Shown here in pieces: positions 17,642-26,587 of a DNA stretch of 64,000 nt. The DNA comes from Silvimonas soli (lineage in GTDB: Bacteria > Pseudomonadota > Gammaproteobacteria > Burkholderiales > Chitinibacteraceae). The notes under the pieces were generated by a model, which saw only the letters and a list, made by a program, of their open reading frames with translations, had not been told where the DNA came from and ran no database searches. Position 1 is the first letter of the stretch. Every line of letters starts with the position of its first letter. A program made the translations under genes and the position numbers. The stretch spans positions 2,356,001 to 2,420,000 of the forward strand of contig NZ_CP106736.1 in NCBI RefSeq assembly GCF_030035605.1, given 5' to 3'.

Positions 17642-18556
17642 ATGTTTCAGCAACGCACCTTGAAATCGACGGTTCGTGCCGTCGGCGTCGGCTTGCACTC
17701 AGGCGAGCGGGTAACGCTCGTCATGAAACCGGCACCGGTGGAACACGGGATCGTCTTCAAGCGTTCGGATATGCCCGATTCGGACGTATTCAAGGTGGGG
17801 CCGGATCTCGTCAACGACACGCGACTCTCCTCCACGCTGGTCAAAGACGGCGTGCGCGTAGGCACCATCGAACATCTGATGTCGGCCTTTGCCGGTTTCG
17901 GCATTGATAACGTGCTGGTGGAAGTTGACGCTCCGGAAATGCCGATCATGGATGGCTCCTCCGCGCCATTCATTTACTTGCTGCAGTCCGCCGGTGTGGT
18001 GCTGCAAAACGCGCCCAAGCGCTTTGTGCGCGTGCTCAAGCCGGTGCAAGTGGCCGAGGGCGACAAATGGGTAAAGCTGGAGCCGTACGAAGGCTACAAA
18101 ACCACGCTCACCATTGATTTCAAGCACCCGGCGTTCAAGAAGTCGCAACAGTCGATCTCCATCGACTTTGCCAATACCAATTACATCAGCGAAATCGCCC
18201 GCGCCCGCACCTTTGGTTTTATCCACGAAGTTGAATACATGCGCATGAATGGCCTGGCCCGTGGCGGCAGCATGGACAACGCGGTGGTCATCGACGAATA
18301 CCGCGTGCTCAACGATGGCGGTTTGCGCTTTGATGACGAGTTCGTGCGCCACAAACTGCTGGATGCGATTGGTGATCTGTACGTGATTGGTCACCCACTG
18401 ATTGCGGCGTTCTCTGGCTACAAATCCGGCCACGCGATGAACAACAAGCTGCTGCGTGCCTTGCTGGCGGACCCGACCAGCTATGAACTGGTGACCTTCG
18501 AGAACGATACCCAAGTGCCCTCGTCCTTCCACGCGCTGCCACCGCTGTCTATCTGA
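17642..18556 (+). CDS. lpxC: UDP-3-O-acyl-N-acetylglucosamine deacetylase LpxC
   Basis: 304-residue zinc amidase catalysing the first committed step of lipid A synthesis, so the cell makes an LPS outer membrane. The zinc ligands sit in TIEHLMSAFAGFGIDN (about 76-91) and RHKLLDAIGDLYVIGHP (about 236-252, H-x3-D). MFQQRTLKSTVRAVGVGLHS is the usual start. It lies downstream of ftsZ as in many Proteobacteria, but with a separate putative promoter. Confidence 0.97.
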   Translation: MFQQRTLKSTVRAVGVGLHSGERVTLVMKPAPVEHGIVFKRSDMPDSDVFKVGPDLVNDTRLSSTLVKDGVRVGTIEHLMSAFAGFGIDNVLVEVDAPEMPIMDGSSAPFIYLLQSAGVVLQNAPKRFVRVLKPVQVAEGDKWVKLEPYEGYKTTLTIDFKHPAFKKSQQSISIDFANTNYISEIARARTFGFIHEVEYMRMNGLARGGSMDNAVVIDEYRVLNDGGLRFDDEFVRHKLLDAIGDLYVIGHPLIAAFSGYKSGHAMNNKLLRALLADPTSYELVTFENDTQVPSSFHALPPLSI

Positions 18557-18562
18557 TCATCC

Positions 18563-18745
18563 ATGTTTGGCATCTTGCGCATTCTGTTTGTGCTGGCCGT
18601 GCTGTTGGCTGGTTTTGGCGCGTTCAAATATCTGCGCACGCGTGACCGCTTCTGGCTGCGCATGATCAGTTGGGTGCTGTACGGCGTGCTGGCGCTGCTG
18701 TTGGTGTTTTTTAGCGGGTTGGCGTTGCAGCGGATGATGATGTAA
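18563..18745 (+). CDS. Small two-helix membrane protein
   Basis: 60 residues starting six bases after the lpxC stop, so probably cotranscribed. Two hydrophobic helices (about 3-23 and 33-53) are separated by the basic loop KYLRTRDRFWLR. I do not recognise a named family. The coding frame, coupling to lpxC and clean membrane topology argue that it is real. Inferred inner-membrane location; role unknown. Confidence 0.65.
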   Translation: MFGILRILFVLAVLLAGFGAFKYLRTRDRFWLRMISWVLYGVLALLLVFFSGLALQRMMM

Positions 18746-18793
18746 CCGGCGTGGCGTTGGGTGGAATCCGGGCGACCTTTTCTGAAGCGCGAT

Positions 18794-18817
18794 AATCCAC
18801 CGCCGCATTGGTGGATT
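18794..18817 (+). other. Stem-loop downstream of the lpxC unit
   Basis: AATCCACC (18794-18801) and GGTGGATT (18810-18817) form a perfect 8-bp stem with an 8-nt loop. No T-run follows, so it may be an RNA-stabilising or Rho-assisted end of the lpxC transcript. Confidence 0.35.
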
Positions 18818-18931
18818 GGCTTCGCCGAGTCCACTGACTGGCCAATACTGCAAACAGGTGACAGCGAAGCCCACTGCGGCGATGATGCTGGCTGATCATT
18901 TCCTCATCATCTGCCAGCAGGAACCCGCACT

Positions 18932-19291
18932 ATGTCCAATTCCGATATCCAGCGCCTGAACCCAACCCCGCAATGGTCTGATGCGACCAGCTTCAACGGC
19001 ATTTCCTTCTTTGTTGAAGTCCCGGAAAGCGGCACGACTTTTGTCGAGCAAACCCACGCCTTGCTGGCGCAGGCTGAACGCACGCTGGAGAAAGTGGGAT
19101 CGGATAAAAGCCGCTTGCTGATGGCGATGATTTATCTACCTGATCTGGCCAACCGCGCTGCGTTTAACGAGATCTGGCAAGCCTGGCTGCCAGAGGGCAG
19201 TGCGCCGTCCCGCGCTTGCGTACGCGCTGATTTGGCGTCACCGAATGATCTGGTAGAGATTGCATTTACTGCGGCGACAAAAATCGCATAA
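18932..19291 (+). CDS. RidA/YjgF-family protein
   Basis: 119 residues with the RidA-type layout: FNGISFFVEVPESGTTFVEQ-type first strands, a central helix (QTHALLAQAERTLEKVG), then SRLLMAMIYLPDLANRAAFN and ACVRADLASPNDLVEIAFTA. The near-invariant Arg of Rid proteins appears in CVRADL. The family deaminates reactive enamine/imine intermediates or acts in related pathways; the exact substrate cannot be told. SD AGCAGGAA precedes the ATG. Transcribed convergently with the methyltransferase gene downstream. Confidence 0.8.
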   Translation: MSNSDIQRLNPTPQWSDATSFNGISFFVEVPESGTTFVEQTHALLAQAERTLEKVGSDKSRLLMAMIYLPDLANRAAFNEIWQAWLPEGSAPSRACVRADLASPNDLVEIAFTAATKIA

Positions 19292-19325
19292 AGATAGCTG
19301 GTATTCGGGCTAATCGACAAAACCC

Positions 19326-19442
19326 GTAGCCCGGATGGAGCGTAGCGGGAATCCGGGGACGCAATACATCCTTGGGCCTCTACGTGGGAATTTGCCGACA
19401 CCGCACCCCAGATTCCCGCCCTGCGGGCTTCATCCGGGCTAC
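19326..19442. repeat. REP-like palindromic element, copy 1
   Basis: A 117-bp intergenic element with inverted ends: GTAGCCCGGATGGAGCGTAG on the left, and the complement of GTAGCCCGGATGAAGCCCGC on the right. Each arm leads into GGGAATC(C/T)GGGG. It sits between two convergent genes, a typical REP/BIME position. A diverged second copy lies at 26851-26963. Confidence 0.7.
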
Positions 19443-19453
19443 CGGGTCTCGCG

Positions 19454-20086
19454 TCAGTGTGAAGGTTTGCGCCAAACGCTCGCCAGCCACGGCTGCTGTT
19501 CACGCGGCAGTCCGGCAGGGCGGTAGTAGTGGTCCAGCTCCACAAATCCGGCTGCGGTCATGTAATCGCGCCAGTGTTGCAGATCGTGATACGCGCCGTA
19601 GCGGCCACGATTCCAGCCCTCTTCATTGTTGCCGCGTGGATTGGAGCTGAACAGCACGCCCCCGGACTTGAGAGTCGCGTGTAACTGTTTGAGAACCTGC
19701 GGCAGCGCCTGGCTGGGCACGTGGAACAACACCGCGTTGGCAAACACGCCATCAAAGTGCGCATCCGGTAAATCCAGCGCCAGAAAATCCTGCTGCCAGA
19801 CCTCGCAACCCGAATCCTTCCGCGCCATCTCGACAAACTCACCGGCACCTTCCAGGCCAATGGCCGTGTGGCCCAGCGCGGTGAATGTTTTCAGATCACG
19901 ACCCGGCCCGCAGCCAAAATCCAGAATGGTGAACGGGGCGGCAGTTGTGATGTGCTGCAGCAAGGCGGCGATATTCTGGCTGACATCGTGGTCTGCCGTG
20001 CCTGCTCGAAAATCCTCAGCCACGCCGTTGTAATGATGGATATTGAGCGCGGCAATTTGCGCCAGGTCATTCGGGTCCAGAGCCAT
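19454..20086 (-). CDS. Class I SAM-dependent methyltransferase
   Basis: 210 residues of the Rossmann-fold methyltransferase type. Motif I is ILDFGCGPGRDLKTF (about 53-67), the acidic ligand end of beta 2 is GLEGAGEFVEMAR (about 77-89), motif II is DAHFDGVFANAVLFHVP (about 107-123), and LKSGGVLFSSNPRG lies at 138-151. The ARG-free TTAAPF/ILDFGCG layout resembles methyltransf_11/25 enzymes acting on small molecules, but the substrate is unknown. The gene starts 11 bases after the upstream kinase gene ends, suggesting one transcription unit. Confidence 0.85.
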   Translation of the reverse strand: MALDPNDLAQIAALNIHHYNGVAEDFRAGTADHDVSQNIAALLQHITTAAPFTILDFGCGPGRDLKTFTALGHTAIGLEGAGEFVEMARKDSGCEVWQQDFLALDLPDAHFDGVFANAVLFHVPSQALPQVLKQLHATLKSGGVLFSSNPRGNNEEGWNRGRYGAYHDLQHWRDYMTAAGFVELDHYYRPAGLPREQQPWLASVWRKPSH

Positions 20087-20097
20087 GATGTTTAGCC

Positions 20098-20946
20098 TCA
20101 GCCGGCTTCTTGCTGATATCGGCGGCGGTTTTCTTCGTCCAGGCGTACGGCTTCCACTTCTTCCAGCACGCTCTTCACATCCGCCGGTTTGTGGCTGATG
20201 GCAAAATGGCCAGTGAGTGGCACGTCTGGATGCAACGTGCCGGCTTCAAAGATCGACCAGATTTCTTTGCCGTACTGGCTGGTAAGCAGTTCAGGTGCAA
20301 ACTGGCCGAAGTAGGTCGCCAGATTGTCCACGTCGCGTTCCAGCATCTGGCTGGCGTTGTTGTTGCCCGCAGCGTCCACAGCTTGCGGCAGGTCGATGAT
20401 CACCGGACCATCGGCATCGACCAGAATGTTGTACTCGGATAAATCGCCGTGGATCATCCCGGCGCACAGCATCAACACTACTTGCTTGATCAACTGGCCG
20501 TGATATTGCACCGCCAGTTCCGGCGACATTTCCACATCGTTCAGGCGCGGTGCGGCATTGCCCTCAGCGTCGGTGATCAGGTCCATCAGCAACACGCCCT
20601 CAAAGCATAGATATGGGCGCGGCACGCGGACACCGGCTGCGGCCAGCTTGTACAGAGCATCCACTTCAGCGTTTTGCCAGACTTCTTCCTGCATTTTGCG
20701 GCCATAGCGCGAGCCTTTTTCCATGGCGCGGGCCTGGCGGCTGTTCTTGACCTTGCGGCCTTCCTGGTAGGCGGCGTTCTGTCGGAAACTGCGTTGGTTG
20801 GCCTCTTTGTAGACCTTGGCACAGCGGATTTCTTCACCACAGCGCACCACGTAGACCGTGGCTTCCTTGCCGCTCATCAACTGGCGGACGACTTCATCAA
20901 TCAAGCCATCTTCAACCAGCGGCAGCAATCTTGGAGGTGTTTTCAT
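20098..20946 (-). CDS. RIO-type serine protein kinase (PA4780-like)
   Basis: 282-residue RIO1-like atypical kinase. The N-terminal segment is MKTPPRLLPLVEDGLIDEVV, then GKEATVYVVRCGEEIRCAKV (P-loop equivalent with catalytic Lys). The catalytic loop is MIHGDLSEYNILVD and the metal-binding segment is VIIDLPQAVD. Bacterial RIO kinases of this group are widespread in Proteobacteria and poorly characterised. The frame is also open to a GTG at 20985, but the ATG at 20946 matches the family N terminus. Followed closely by the methyltransferase gene. Confidence 0.88.
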   Translation of the reverse strand: MKTPPRLLPLVEDGLIDEVVRQLMSGKEATVYVVRCGEEIRCAKVYKEANQRSFRQNAAYQEGRKVKNSRQARAMEKGSRYGRKMQEEVWQNAEVDALYKLAAAGVRVPRPYLCFEGVLLMDLITDAEGNAAPRLNDVEMSPELAVQYHGQLIKQVVLMLCAGMIHGDLSEYNILVDADGPVIIDLPQAVDAAGNNNASQMLERDVDNLATYFGQFAPELLTSQYGKEIWSIFEAGTLHPDVPLTGHFAISHKPADVKSVLEEVEAVRLDEENRRRYQQEAG

Positions 20947-21103
20947 AGGCGGGGCAGGTAGACCAAATGCAAGGAAATTCAACACATTATACCGGTTTGA
21001 AGTAGCCTCGCCGGGAGTTCTTCTTTGTCACAAAGGTTTGTACCTGGCCCAGCGGCGATTATGCTGCGGGTAAAGCGCAACGACGCTGCTTGGGGAAATG
21101 CAT

Positions 21104-21736
21104 ATGAGTACGCTGTTATTGACTGGTGCGACCGGCCTGGTCGGTCACGCCGTTTTGCGCCAGGCTTTGGCTGACGAACGTGTGAGTCGGGTTGTGGCCC
21201 CCACTCGCCGTGCCTTGCCACCGCATCCCAAACTGGAAAACCCGGTAATCGACTTTGACCAGTTACCGAAAGACGCGCCATGGTGGCAGGTCGATGCGGT
21301 GATCTGCACCTTGGGCACCACCTTGCGCGTGGCTGGTTCGCGAGAGGCTTTTCGCAAAGTGGATCTGGAATACCCGCTGCGCATTGCCTTGCTGGCCCGC
21401 CGGCATGGCGCGCGCATGTACGCGCTCAACTCCGCCATGGGTGCCAAGCTGGGGTCGCGGGTGTTTTACCTCAAGGTAAAGGGTGAACTGGAACAGTCGC
21501 TGATGGAGTGTGACTATCCGTCGGTACTGATCGTGCGACCGGGGTTGCTGGGTGGCGATCGCACCGAAATCCGTCCTGGAGAGCGCTTTGGGCAGGTGGT
21601 GCTGGGCGCATTGAACGGCATCATGCCCAGACGATTTCGTATCGTGCCCGCCGAGAAAGTGGCGCGCGCCTTGCTGGAAGGCGCGCTGGCTGCCACGCCG
21701 GGGCTGGAAATACTGGAATCGGAAGACCTGCTGTAA
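21104..21736 (+). CDS. Atypical SDR NAD(P)-binding oxidoreductase (HTATIP2/YbjT-like)
   Basis: About 210 residues with an N-terminal Rossmann motif LLLTGATGLVGHAVLRQAL and the segments DAVICTLGTTLRVAGSREAF and YALNSAMGAKLGSRVFYLKV typical of the NAD(P)H-binding HTATIP2-like group. VLIVRPGLLGGDRTE is also typical. The classical SDR Tyr-x3-Lys is replaced by YLKVKGELE. I choose the ATG at 21104 because GGGG at 21092-21095 lies eight bases upstream; an ATG at 21098 is the alternative. Stands alone between two - strand units; function unknown. Confidence 0.8.
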   Translation: MSTLLLTGATGLVGHAVLRQALADERVSRVVAPTRRALPPHPKLENPVIDFDQLPKDAPWWQVDAVICTLGTTLRVAGSREAFRKVDLEYPLRIALLARRHGARMYALNSAMGAKLGSRVFYLKVKGELEQSLMECDYPSVLIVRPGLLGGDRTEIRPGERFGQVVLGALNGIMPRRFRIVPAEKVARALLEGALAATPGLEILESEDLL

Positions 21737-21778
21737 ACGGTCTGCGTTCGTCGCGACTAGATGGCCTCCCGCCCGGAA

Positions 21779-22852
21779 TTAACCGGCGGGCGTCATCATG
21801 GCGCGCAACTGCCCGCTGGTATAGCGCTGCGCCATCTTGTCCAGCGTCAGCGCTTTGATCTTGCTGGCCTGGCCCGCAGCGCCGAAGGCCTCGTAGCGCG
21901 CGATGCAGATGGTGCGCATGGCATCGACCGATTGTTGCAGATATTTGCGCGGGTCGAACTCGGATGGCGCTTGCCCGAAAGCGCGGCGAATGGCACCGGT
22001 TGCCGCCAGCCGCAAATCGGTATCGATATTCACTTTGCGTACCCCGTAGCGAATGCCCTCGACGATTTCATCCACCGGCACGCCGTAGGTTTCGGGGATT
22101 TCGCCGCCAAACTGGTTGATCACCTTGACCCAATCTTGCGGTACCGAAGAACTGCCGTGCATCACCAGATGGGTATTGGGCAGGCGGGCATGCAACTGGC
22201 GGATACGTTCGATGGCCAGGGTTTCGCCGGTCGGCGGCTGGTTGAACTTGTAGGCACCGTGACTGGTGCCGATGGCGATGGCTAACGCATCGACCTGAGT
22301 GGCACGTACAAAGGCGGCGGCTTCTTCCGGGTCGGTCAGCATTTGCGCGTGATCCAGTTTTCCGGCTGCGCCAACGCCGTCTTCTTCGCCTGCCAGTCCG
22401 GTTTCCAGGCTGCCCAGCACGCCCAGTTCACCCTCTACCGAAACGCCGCACGCATGCGCAAACGCGACCACGGTGCGAGTGGTGGCGACGTTGTAATCAA
22501 AGTCTCCTGGCGTGCGGCCATCTTCATGCAACGAACCGTCCATCATCACCGAGGAAAACCCCAGCTGGATCGCCCGCTGGCAAATAGCCGGGCTGGTGCC
22601 GTGATCCTGGTGCATCACAATCGGTAGATGGGGAAATTCTTCCAGCGCTGCCAGCATCAAATGGCGCAAAAATGGCGCTCCGGCGTAAGCACGCGCCCCG
22701 GCCGAAGCCTGCACGATCACTGGGCTGTCGGTGCGGTCGGCCGCTTCCATGATCGCGCGCATCTGCTCCATATTATTAACGTTGAACGCGGGCACGCCGT
22801 ACTGCTCTTCGGCGGCGTGATCCAGTACCTGGCGCAGTGAAACAAGGGACAT
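21779..22852 (-). CDS. fba: Class II fructose-1,6-bisphosphate aldolase
   Basis: 357-residue zinc-dependent aldolase condensing DHAP and glyceraldehyde-3-phosphate. The metal and substrate residues are visible in VMHQDHGTSPAICQRAIQLG (about 79-98) and in IAIGTSHGAYKF near 196-207. MHGSSSVPQDWV and KVNIDTDLRLAATGAIR are also typical. It resembles the Calvin-cycle subtype of class II enzymes by length and sequence. Last gene of the fbp-tpiA-glpD side cluster; here it plausibly works in the gluconeogenic direction on glycerol carbon. Confidence 0.95.
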   Translation of the reverse strand: MSLVSLRQVLDHAAEEQYGVPAFNVNNMEQMRAIMEAADRTDSPVIVQASAGARAYAGAPFLRHLMLAALEEFPHLPIVMHQDHGTSPAICQRAIQLGFSSVMMDGSLHEDGRTPGDFDYNVATTRTVVAFAHACGVSVEGELGVLGSLETGLAGEEDGVGAAGKLDHAQMLTDPEEAAAFVRATQVDALAIAIGTSHGAYKFNQPPTGETLAIERIRQLHARLPNTHLVMHGSSSVPQDWVKVINQFGGEIPETYGVPVDEIVEGIRYGVRKVNIDTDLRLAATGAIRRAFGQAPSEFDPRKYLQQSVDAMRTICIARYEAFGAAGQASKIKALTLDKMAQRYTSGQLRAMMTPAG

Positions 22853-22962
22853 ATTGCTCTCCGGGCATCGTCAGTGCGGTAGCAACCGGCGCTGCCGACA
22901 GGGATTCAAATAGCGGTGTTGAACGCCAGGCGATCCTGGTCGTACTGAAAGAGCGCCAACGT

Positions 22963-23958
22963 TTACGGTTGCCGGTGGTAATCCACCAGTCGTTCGACCT
23001 CATTGCGTGAGCCCAGCATGACGGCTACGCGCTGGTGCAAGGCGTCGGGCTGGATATCCAGAATGCGTTCGCGCCCGTTGGAACTGGCACCGCCAGCCTG
23101 TTCAACAATCATTGACATCGGATTGGCCTCGTACAGCAGGCGCAACTTGCCGGGGCGGTCTGGTTCCCGGCTGTCTTTGGGATACAAAAACACGCCGCCA
23201 CGGATGAGGATGCGATGTACTTCGGCCACCATTGAGGCCACCCAGCGCATGTTGAACGCCTCGCCGCGCGGGCCATTCGTGCCAGCTAGACATTCGTCGA
23301 TATAACGCGTGACCGGCGCTTCCCACAGCCGGGCGTTAGAGGCGTTGATGGCAAATTCGCGCGTGTCTGGCGGAATGCGCAGATCGGGATGAGTCAGGAT
23401 GAACTCGCCGGTTTCCTGATCCAGCGTAAAGCCGTTCACCCCATGGCCGGTGGTTAACACCAGCATGGTCGCCGGGCCGTAAATGGCATAACCGGCGGCA
23501 ACCTGCGCGCTACCGGGTTGCAGAAAATCCGACTCCGCCGGTGGCGTATCTGAATCCGGGCCTGCCAGGATAGAAAAAATACTGCCCACCGAAACGTTCA
23601 CGTCCAGATTGGATGAGCCATCCAGTGGATCAAACACCAGCAGGTACTTGCCCTGGCGATACTGGTTGGGAATGCGGTAAATGGTGGGCATTTCTTCCGA
23701 CGCCATTGCCGCGACCTGACCACCCCATTCGGTCCAGCGGATCATCAACTCGTTGGAGATGATGTCGAGCTTTTTCTGGATTTCGCCCTGGATATTGTCT
23801 GTGGCGCTGTTGCCCAATGAGTCGGACAGCGGCCCACGCGCCACCGCCGCGCTGATGACTTTGCAGGCAGTTGCCACCTGGCTGAGCAGAATGCCCAGAT
23901 CGGTATTGGTCGTCTCGGCAAACTGGCTGGTGTTGAATTCTGAAAAACTGATGCCCAT
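22963..23958 (-). CDS. fbp: Class I fructose-1,6-bisphosphatase
   Basis: 331-residue inositol-phosphatase-fold enzyme releasing phosphate from fructose-1,6-bisphosphate, the committed gluconeogenic step. DPLDGSSNLDVNVSVGSIFS is the metal/substrate signature, with ASEEMPTIY upstream and GVFLYPKDSREPDRPGKLRL near the C terminus. The frame is open to 24051, but the ATG at 23958 follows AGGAAAG by five bases and gives the family length (E. coli 332). The gene sits between fba and tpiA on the same strand. Confidence 0.96.
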   Translation of the reverse strand: MGISFSEFNTSQFAETTNTDLGILLSQVATACKVISAAVARGPLSDSLGNSATDNIQGEIQKKLDIISNELMIRWTEWGGQVAAMASEEMPTIYRIPNQYRQGKYLLVFDPLDGSSNLDVNVSVGSIFSILAGPDSDTPPAESDFLQPGSAQVAAGYAIYGPATMLVLTTGHGVNGFTLDQETGEFILTHPDLRIPPDTREFAINASNARLWEAPVTRYIDECLAGTNGPRGEAFNMRWVASMVAEVHRILIRGGVFLYPKDSREPDRPGKLRLLYEANPMSMIVEQAGGASSNGRERILDIQPDALHQRVAVMLGSRNEVERLVDYHRQP

Positions 23959-24094
23959 AAGTGCTTTCCTTGCCGCCGGGCCTGCTCCCTGGATAAGAGG
24001 CGGTACGGCGGCCTGTGTCTGGCTGAAAATTCTGGCCGGGCCAGCCGCCATGACAGCGGCATGCCCACTAAAATATAGTGCGTTGGGCCGCTCT

Positions 24095-24979
24095 TTAGCG
24101 GCTTTGCCCCGGATATTGCAGCGCTCCTGCCACTACTGCGGGATGAATGGCGGTGTCAGCGGCCTGCGCAGCGGCGTAGATGCGCAAAAATGCGCCGGTA
24201 TCCAGTGAAGCGCCGCCGACCAATCCGCCGTCGATGTCTGGCATGGCAAACAGCGCCGCGGCATTGTCGGCGTTCACACTGCCACCATAGAGCAGCGTGA
24301 TGGCTGCGGCCGCCGCCACGCCGTGCGCGGCAATCTGTTCCCGGATAAAGCGATGCGCGGCCTGGGCTTCCTCCGGCGTGGCCGCGATGCCGGTCCCGAT
24401 CGCCCACACCGGTTCATAAGCAATGATCGCGCCTTGCCACGCGCCGCTCTCAAGCAGTGTGCCCAACTGATATTGCAGCACCGCTTCAGTCTGACCGGTT
24501 TGCCGCTGCACCCAGTTCTCGCCAATACAGACAATCGGCGTGATGCCCGCTTGTACGCAGGCTTTGGCTTTGGCCGCGATCAAAACATCGTTTTCATGAT
24601 GATGCAGGCGCCGTTCCGAGTGCCCGACGATGGCATAGTGACAGCCCAGATCAGCCAGCATGTGTGCCGACCATTCGCCGGTGCGTGCGCCATCAGCCAG
24701 CTCGGCTACGTTCTGGCTGCAATACTGCAAATGACTTCCGTGCGCCAGCCGGGCAACTTCGCCCAGATACGGTGCGGGCGGGCACAACACGAGATCAACG
24801 TCGGCTGTGGCGATCTCGGCCAGCAGGGGCACAGCCTGGCGGCACAGCGCCAGATTGCCGTACATCTTCCAGTTGCCGACTACCCTTTTGCGGCGCGGTG
24901 ACGTGGGGTTGGATAACCGCCCGGCCAGCGTCGGCTGAATATGTGGAGTACGGGAAAACAGGCTCATTGCAGGTTCCAT
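24095..24979 (-). CDS. tpiA: Triosephosphate isomerase with N-terminal extension
   Basis: 294-residue TIM-barrel enzyme interconverting DHAP and glyceraldehyde-3-phosphate. Catalytic residues are intact: N36-W-K38, H120 in IVGHSERR, and E189 in AYEPVWAIGTG; the phosphate loop LLYGGSVNADNA is present. Most homologues are about 250 residues and begin directly before the NWK motif. Here about 30 extra residues precede it, and no in-frame ATG or GTG lies between the extension and the barrel, so the extension is genuine. Eleven bases after the stop of glpD, so cotranscribed with it. Confidence 0.93.
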   Translation of the reverse strand: MEPAMSLFSRTPHIQPTLAGRLSNPTSPRRKRVVGNWKMYGNLALCRQAVPLLAEIATADVDLVLCPPAPYLGEVARLAHGSHLQYCSQNVAELADGARTGEWSAHMLADLGCHYAIVGHSERRLHHHENDVLIAAKAKACVQAGITPIVCIGENWVQRQTGQTEAVLQYQLGTLLESGAWQGAIIAYEPVWAIGTGIAATPEEAQAAHRFIREQIAAHGVAAAAAITLLYGGSVNADNAAALFAMPDIDGGLVGGASLDTGAFLRIYAAAQAADTAIHPAVVAGALQYPGQSR

Positions 24980-24989
24980 TTTCCAGACC

Positions 24990-26522
24990 TCAGGCGACGC
25001 GGCTGCGCCGGTGGGCGTTCAGGTCTTTACGTGCCAGATAATCGGCCAGCCAGTTTTCCAGCAATGGCACGTTGGCCGGGTCTATGTGCAGTTGCAGTTT
25101 GCTACGGCGCCACAGGATGTCGTCGGCCCGCTGCGCCCATTCCACTTCAACCAGATACCGGGCTTCTGTCTCATATAAACCTGGCACAATTTGCGCGCCC
25201 AGATCAGACAAACAGCGTGCTTTACCCAGCAGGGTCTTGATTCGCGTGCCGTAAGCGCGGGCGTAGCGCAACAGCAGCGCTTCGGGCAGCCAGTCGTAAC
25301 GTTGCTGCAGGTCGGCAAAAAAACGATTGAAATCGGCATCGGCGATATCGCCACCCGGTAGTGGCGCGGTGGCCGTCCATGTCGGGCGGGTGCTACCCAA
25401 TAGCGGTGCGAGTTGGTCGACGGCTTGCTCTGCCAGTTTGCGGTAGGTGGTGATCTTGCCGCCAAACACCGACAGCAGCGGCGGCCCGTCGGTGTTCAGT
25501 TCCAGTGAATAATCGCGGGTCACTTTGGCGGCGCTGGATGATTCATCATCCAGCAGTGGCCGCACGCCAGACATGGTGGCGAGCACGTCGGTCGGGCTGA
25601 TCTGCTGCGCAAAATAACGATTACTCATCTGGCACAAGTAATCGATCTCATCCGGATCGATCTGCACTGCTGCGGGGTCGCCGTGGTATTCGATATCGGT
25701 CGTACCAATCAGCGTGAATTCGCCTTCGAACGGAATCGCAAAAATGATGCGCTTGTCCGGATTCTGGAAGATATACGCAAACGGGTGATCGAACAGTTTG
25801 CGCACGATGATGTGACTACCTTTCACCAGCCGCACCGAGTGGCTGGATGGCGTGTCGATCACATCGCGCAGCAGCCGGTCCACCCACGGCCCGGCTGCGT
25901 TGACCACGGCGCGGGCAAACACGGTTTGCTCGCGGCCATCGGCATGATGCAGCTCAATGCGCCAGGACTTGGCCTCACGCCGTGCGCCAGTCACCGCCGT
26001 GCGAGTCATGATGGTGGCACCATGTTCGTGGGCGTCCATGGCGTTCAGCACCACCAGCCGGGCGTCTTGCACCCAGCCATCCGAATAGGCAAACCCGCGT
26101 TTGAAGCCCGGCTTGAGTGGCACGCCTGATGGATGTTTGGCAAAGGAGATTGTCTGCGCGCCGGGTAGCAATTCGCGTTTGGCCAGGTGGTCATACAAAA
26201 ACAAGCCGGTGCGGATCATCCATTCCGGGCGTTGGTCTGCCGCGCGTGGCATGACAAAACGCAATGGCCAGATTATGTGTGGTGCAGCGCGCAGCAGCAC
26301 CTCGCGCTCCTGCAGCGCTTTGCGGACCAAGCCAAATTCGTAATGTTCCAGATAGCGCAAACCACCGTGGATCAATTTGGTACTGGCAGAGGAGGTGTGC
26401 GAAGCCAGATCATCTTTCTCACACAACAGCACCGATAACCCGCGCCCAGCCGCGTCTCGCGCAATTCCGGCGCCATTGATGCCACCGCCAATGACCAGCA
26501 AGTCATACATCAGCTTGTCCAA
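24990..26522 (-). CDS. glpD: Aerobic glycerol-3-phosphate dehydrogenase GlpD
   Basis: 510-residue FAD enzyme, membrane-associated, oxidising glycerol-3-phosphate to DHAP with electrons passed to quinone. The FAD-binding motif VIGGGINGAGIARDAAGRGL lies near residues 10-29, HTSSASTKLIHGGLRYLE near 41-58 is the DAO-family signature, and LSVFGGKITTYRKLAEQA lies in the second half. The start is MDKLMYDLLV; the inner Met at residue 5 is an alternative. First gene of glpD-tpiA-fbp-fba; upstream DNA carries GlpR-like half-sites. Confidence 0.96.
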   Translation of the reverse strand: MDKLMYDLLVIGGGINGAGIARDAAGRGLSVLLCEKDDLASHTSSASTKLIHGGLRYLEHYEFGLVRKALQEREVLLRAAPHIIWPLRFVMPRAADQRPEWMIRTGLFLYDHLAKRELLPGAQTISFAKHPSGVPLKPGFKRGFAYSDGWVQDARLVVLNAMDAHEHGATIMTRTAVTGARREAKSWRIELHHADGREQTVFARAVVNAAGPWVDRLLRDVIDTPSSHSVRLVKGSHIIVRKLFDHPFAYIFQNPDKRIIFAIPFEGEFTLIGTTDIEYHGDPAAVQIDPDEIDYLCQMSNRYFAQQISPTDVLATMSGVRPLLDDESSSAAKVTRDYSLELNTDGPPLLSVFGGKITTYRKLAEQAVDQLAPLLGSTRPTWTATAPLPGGDIADADFNRFFADLQQRYDWLPEALLLRYARAYGTRIKTLLGKARCLSDLGAQIVPGLYETEARYLVEVEWAQRADDILWRRSKLQLHIDPANVPLLENWLADYLARKDLNAHRRSRVA

Positions 26523-26587
26523 TGTGTTTCACCTTTGTGCTTTGACCAGAAAACCAGCCAACCGCTCCGGCTTTCAACTACAAAACC

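Noticed and set aside
20947..20985. GTG start extending the RIO kinase by 13 residues
   Set aside because: The extension (LNFLAFGLPAPP) is unlike the family; homologues start at the Met at 20946.
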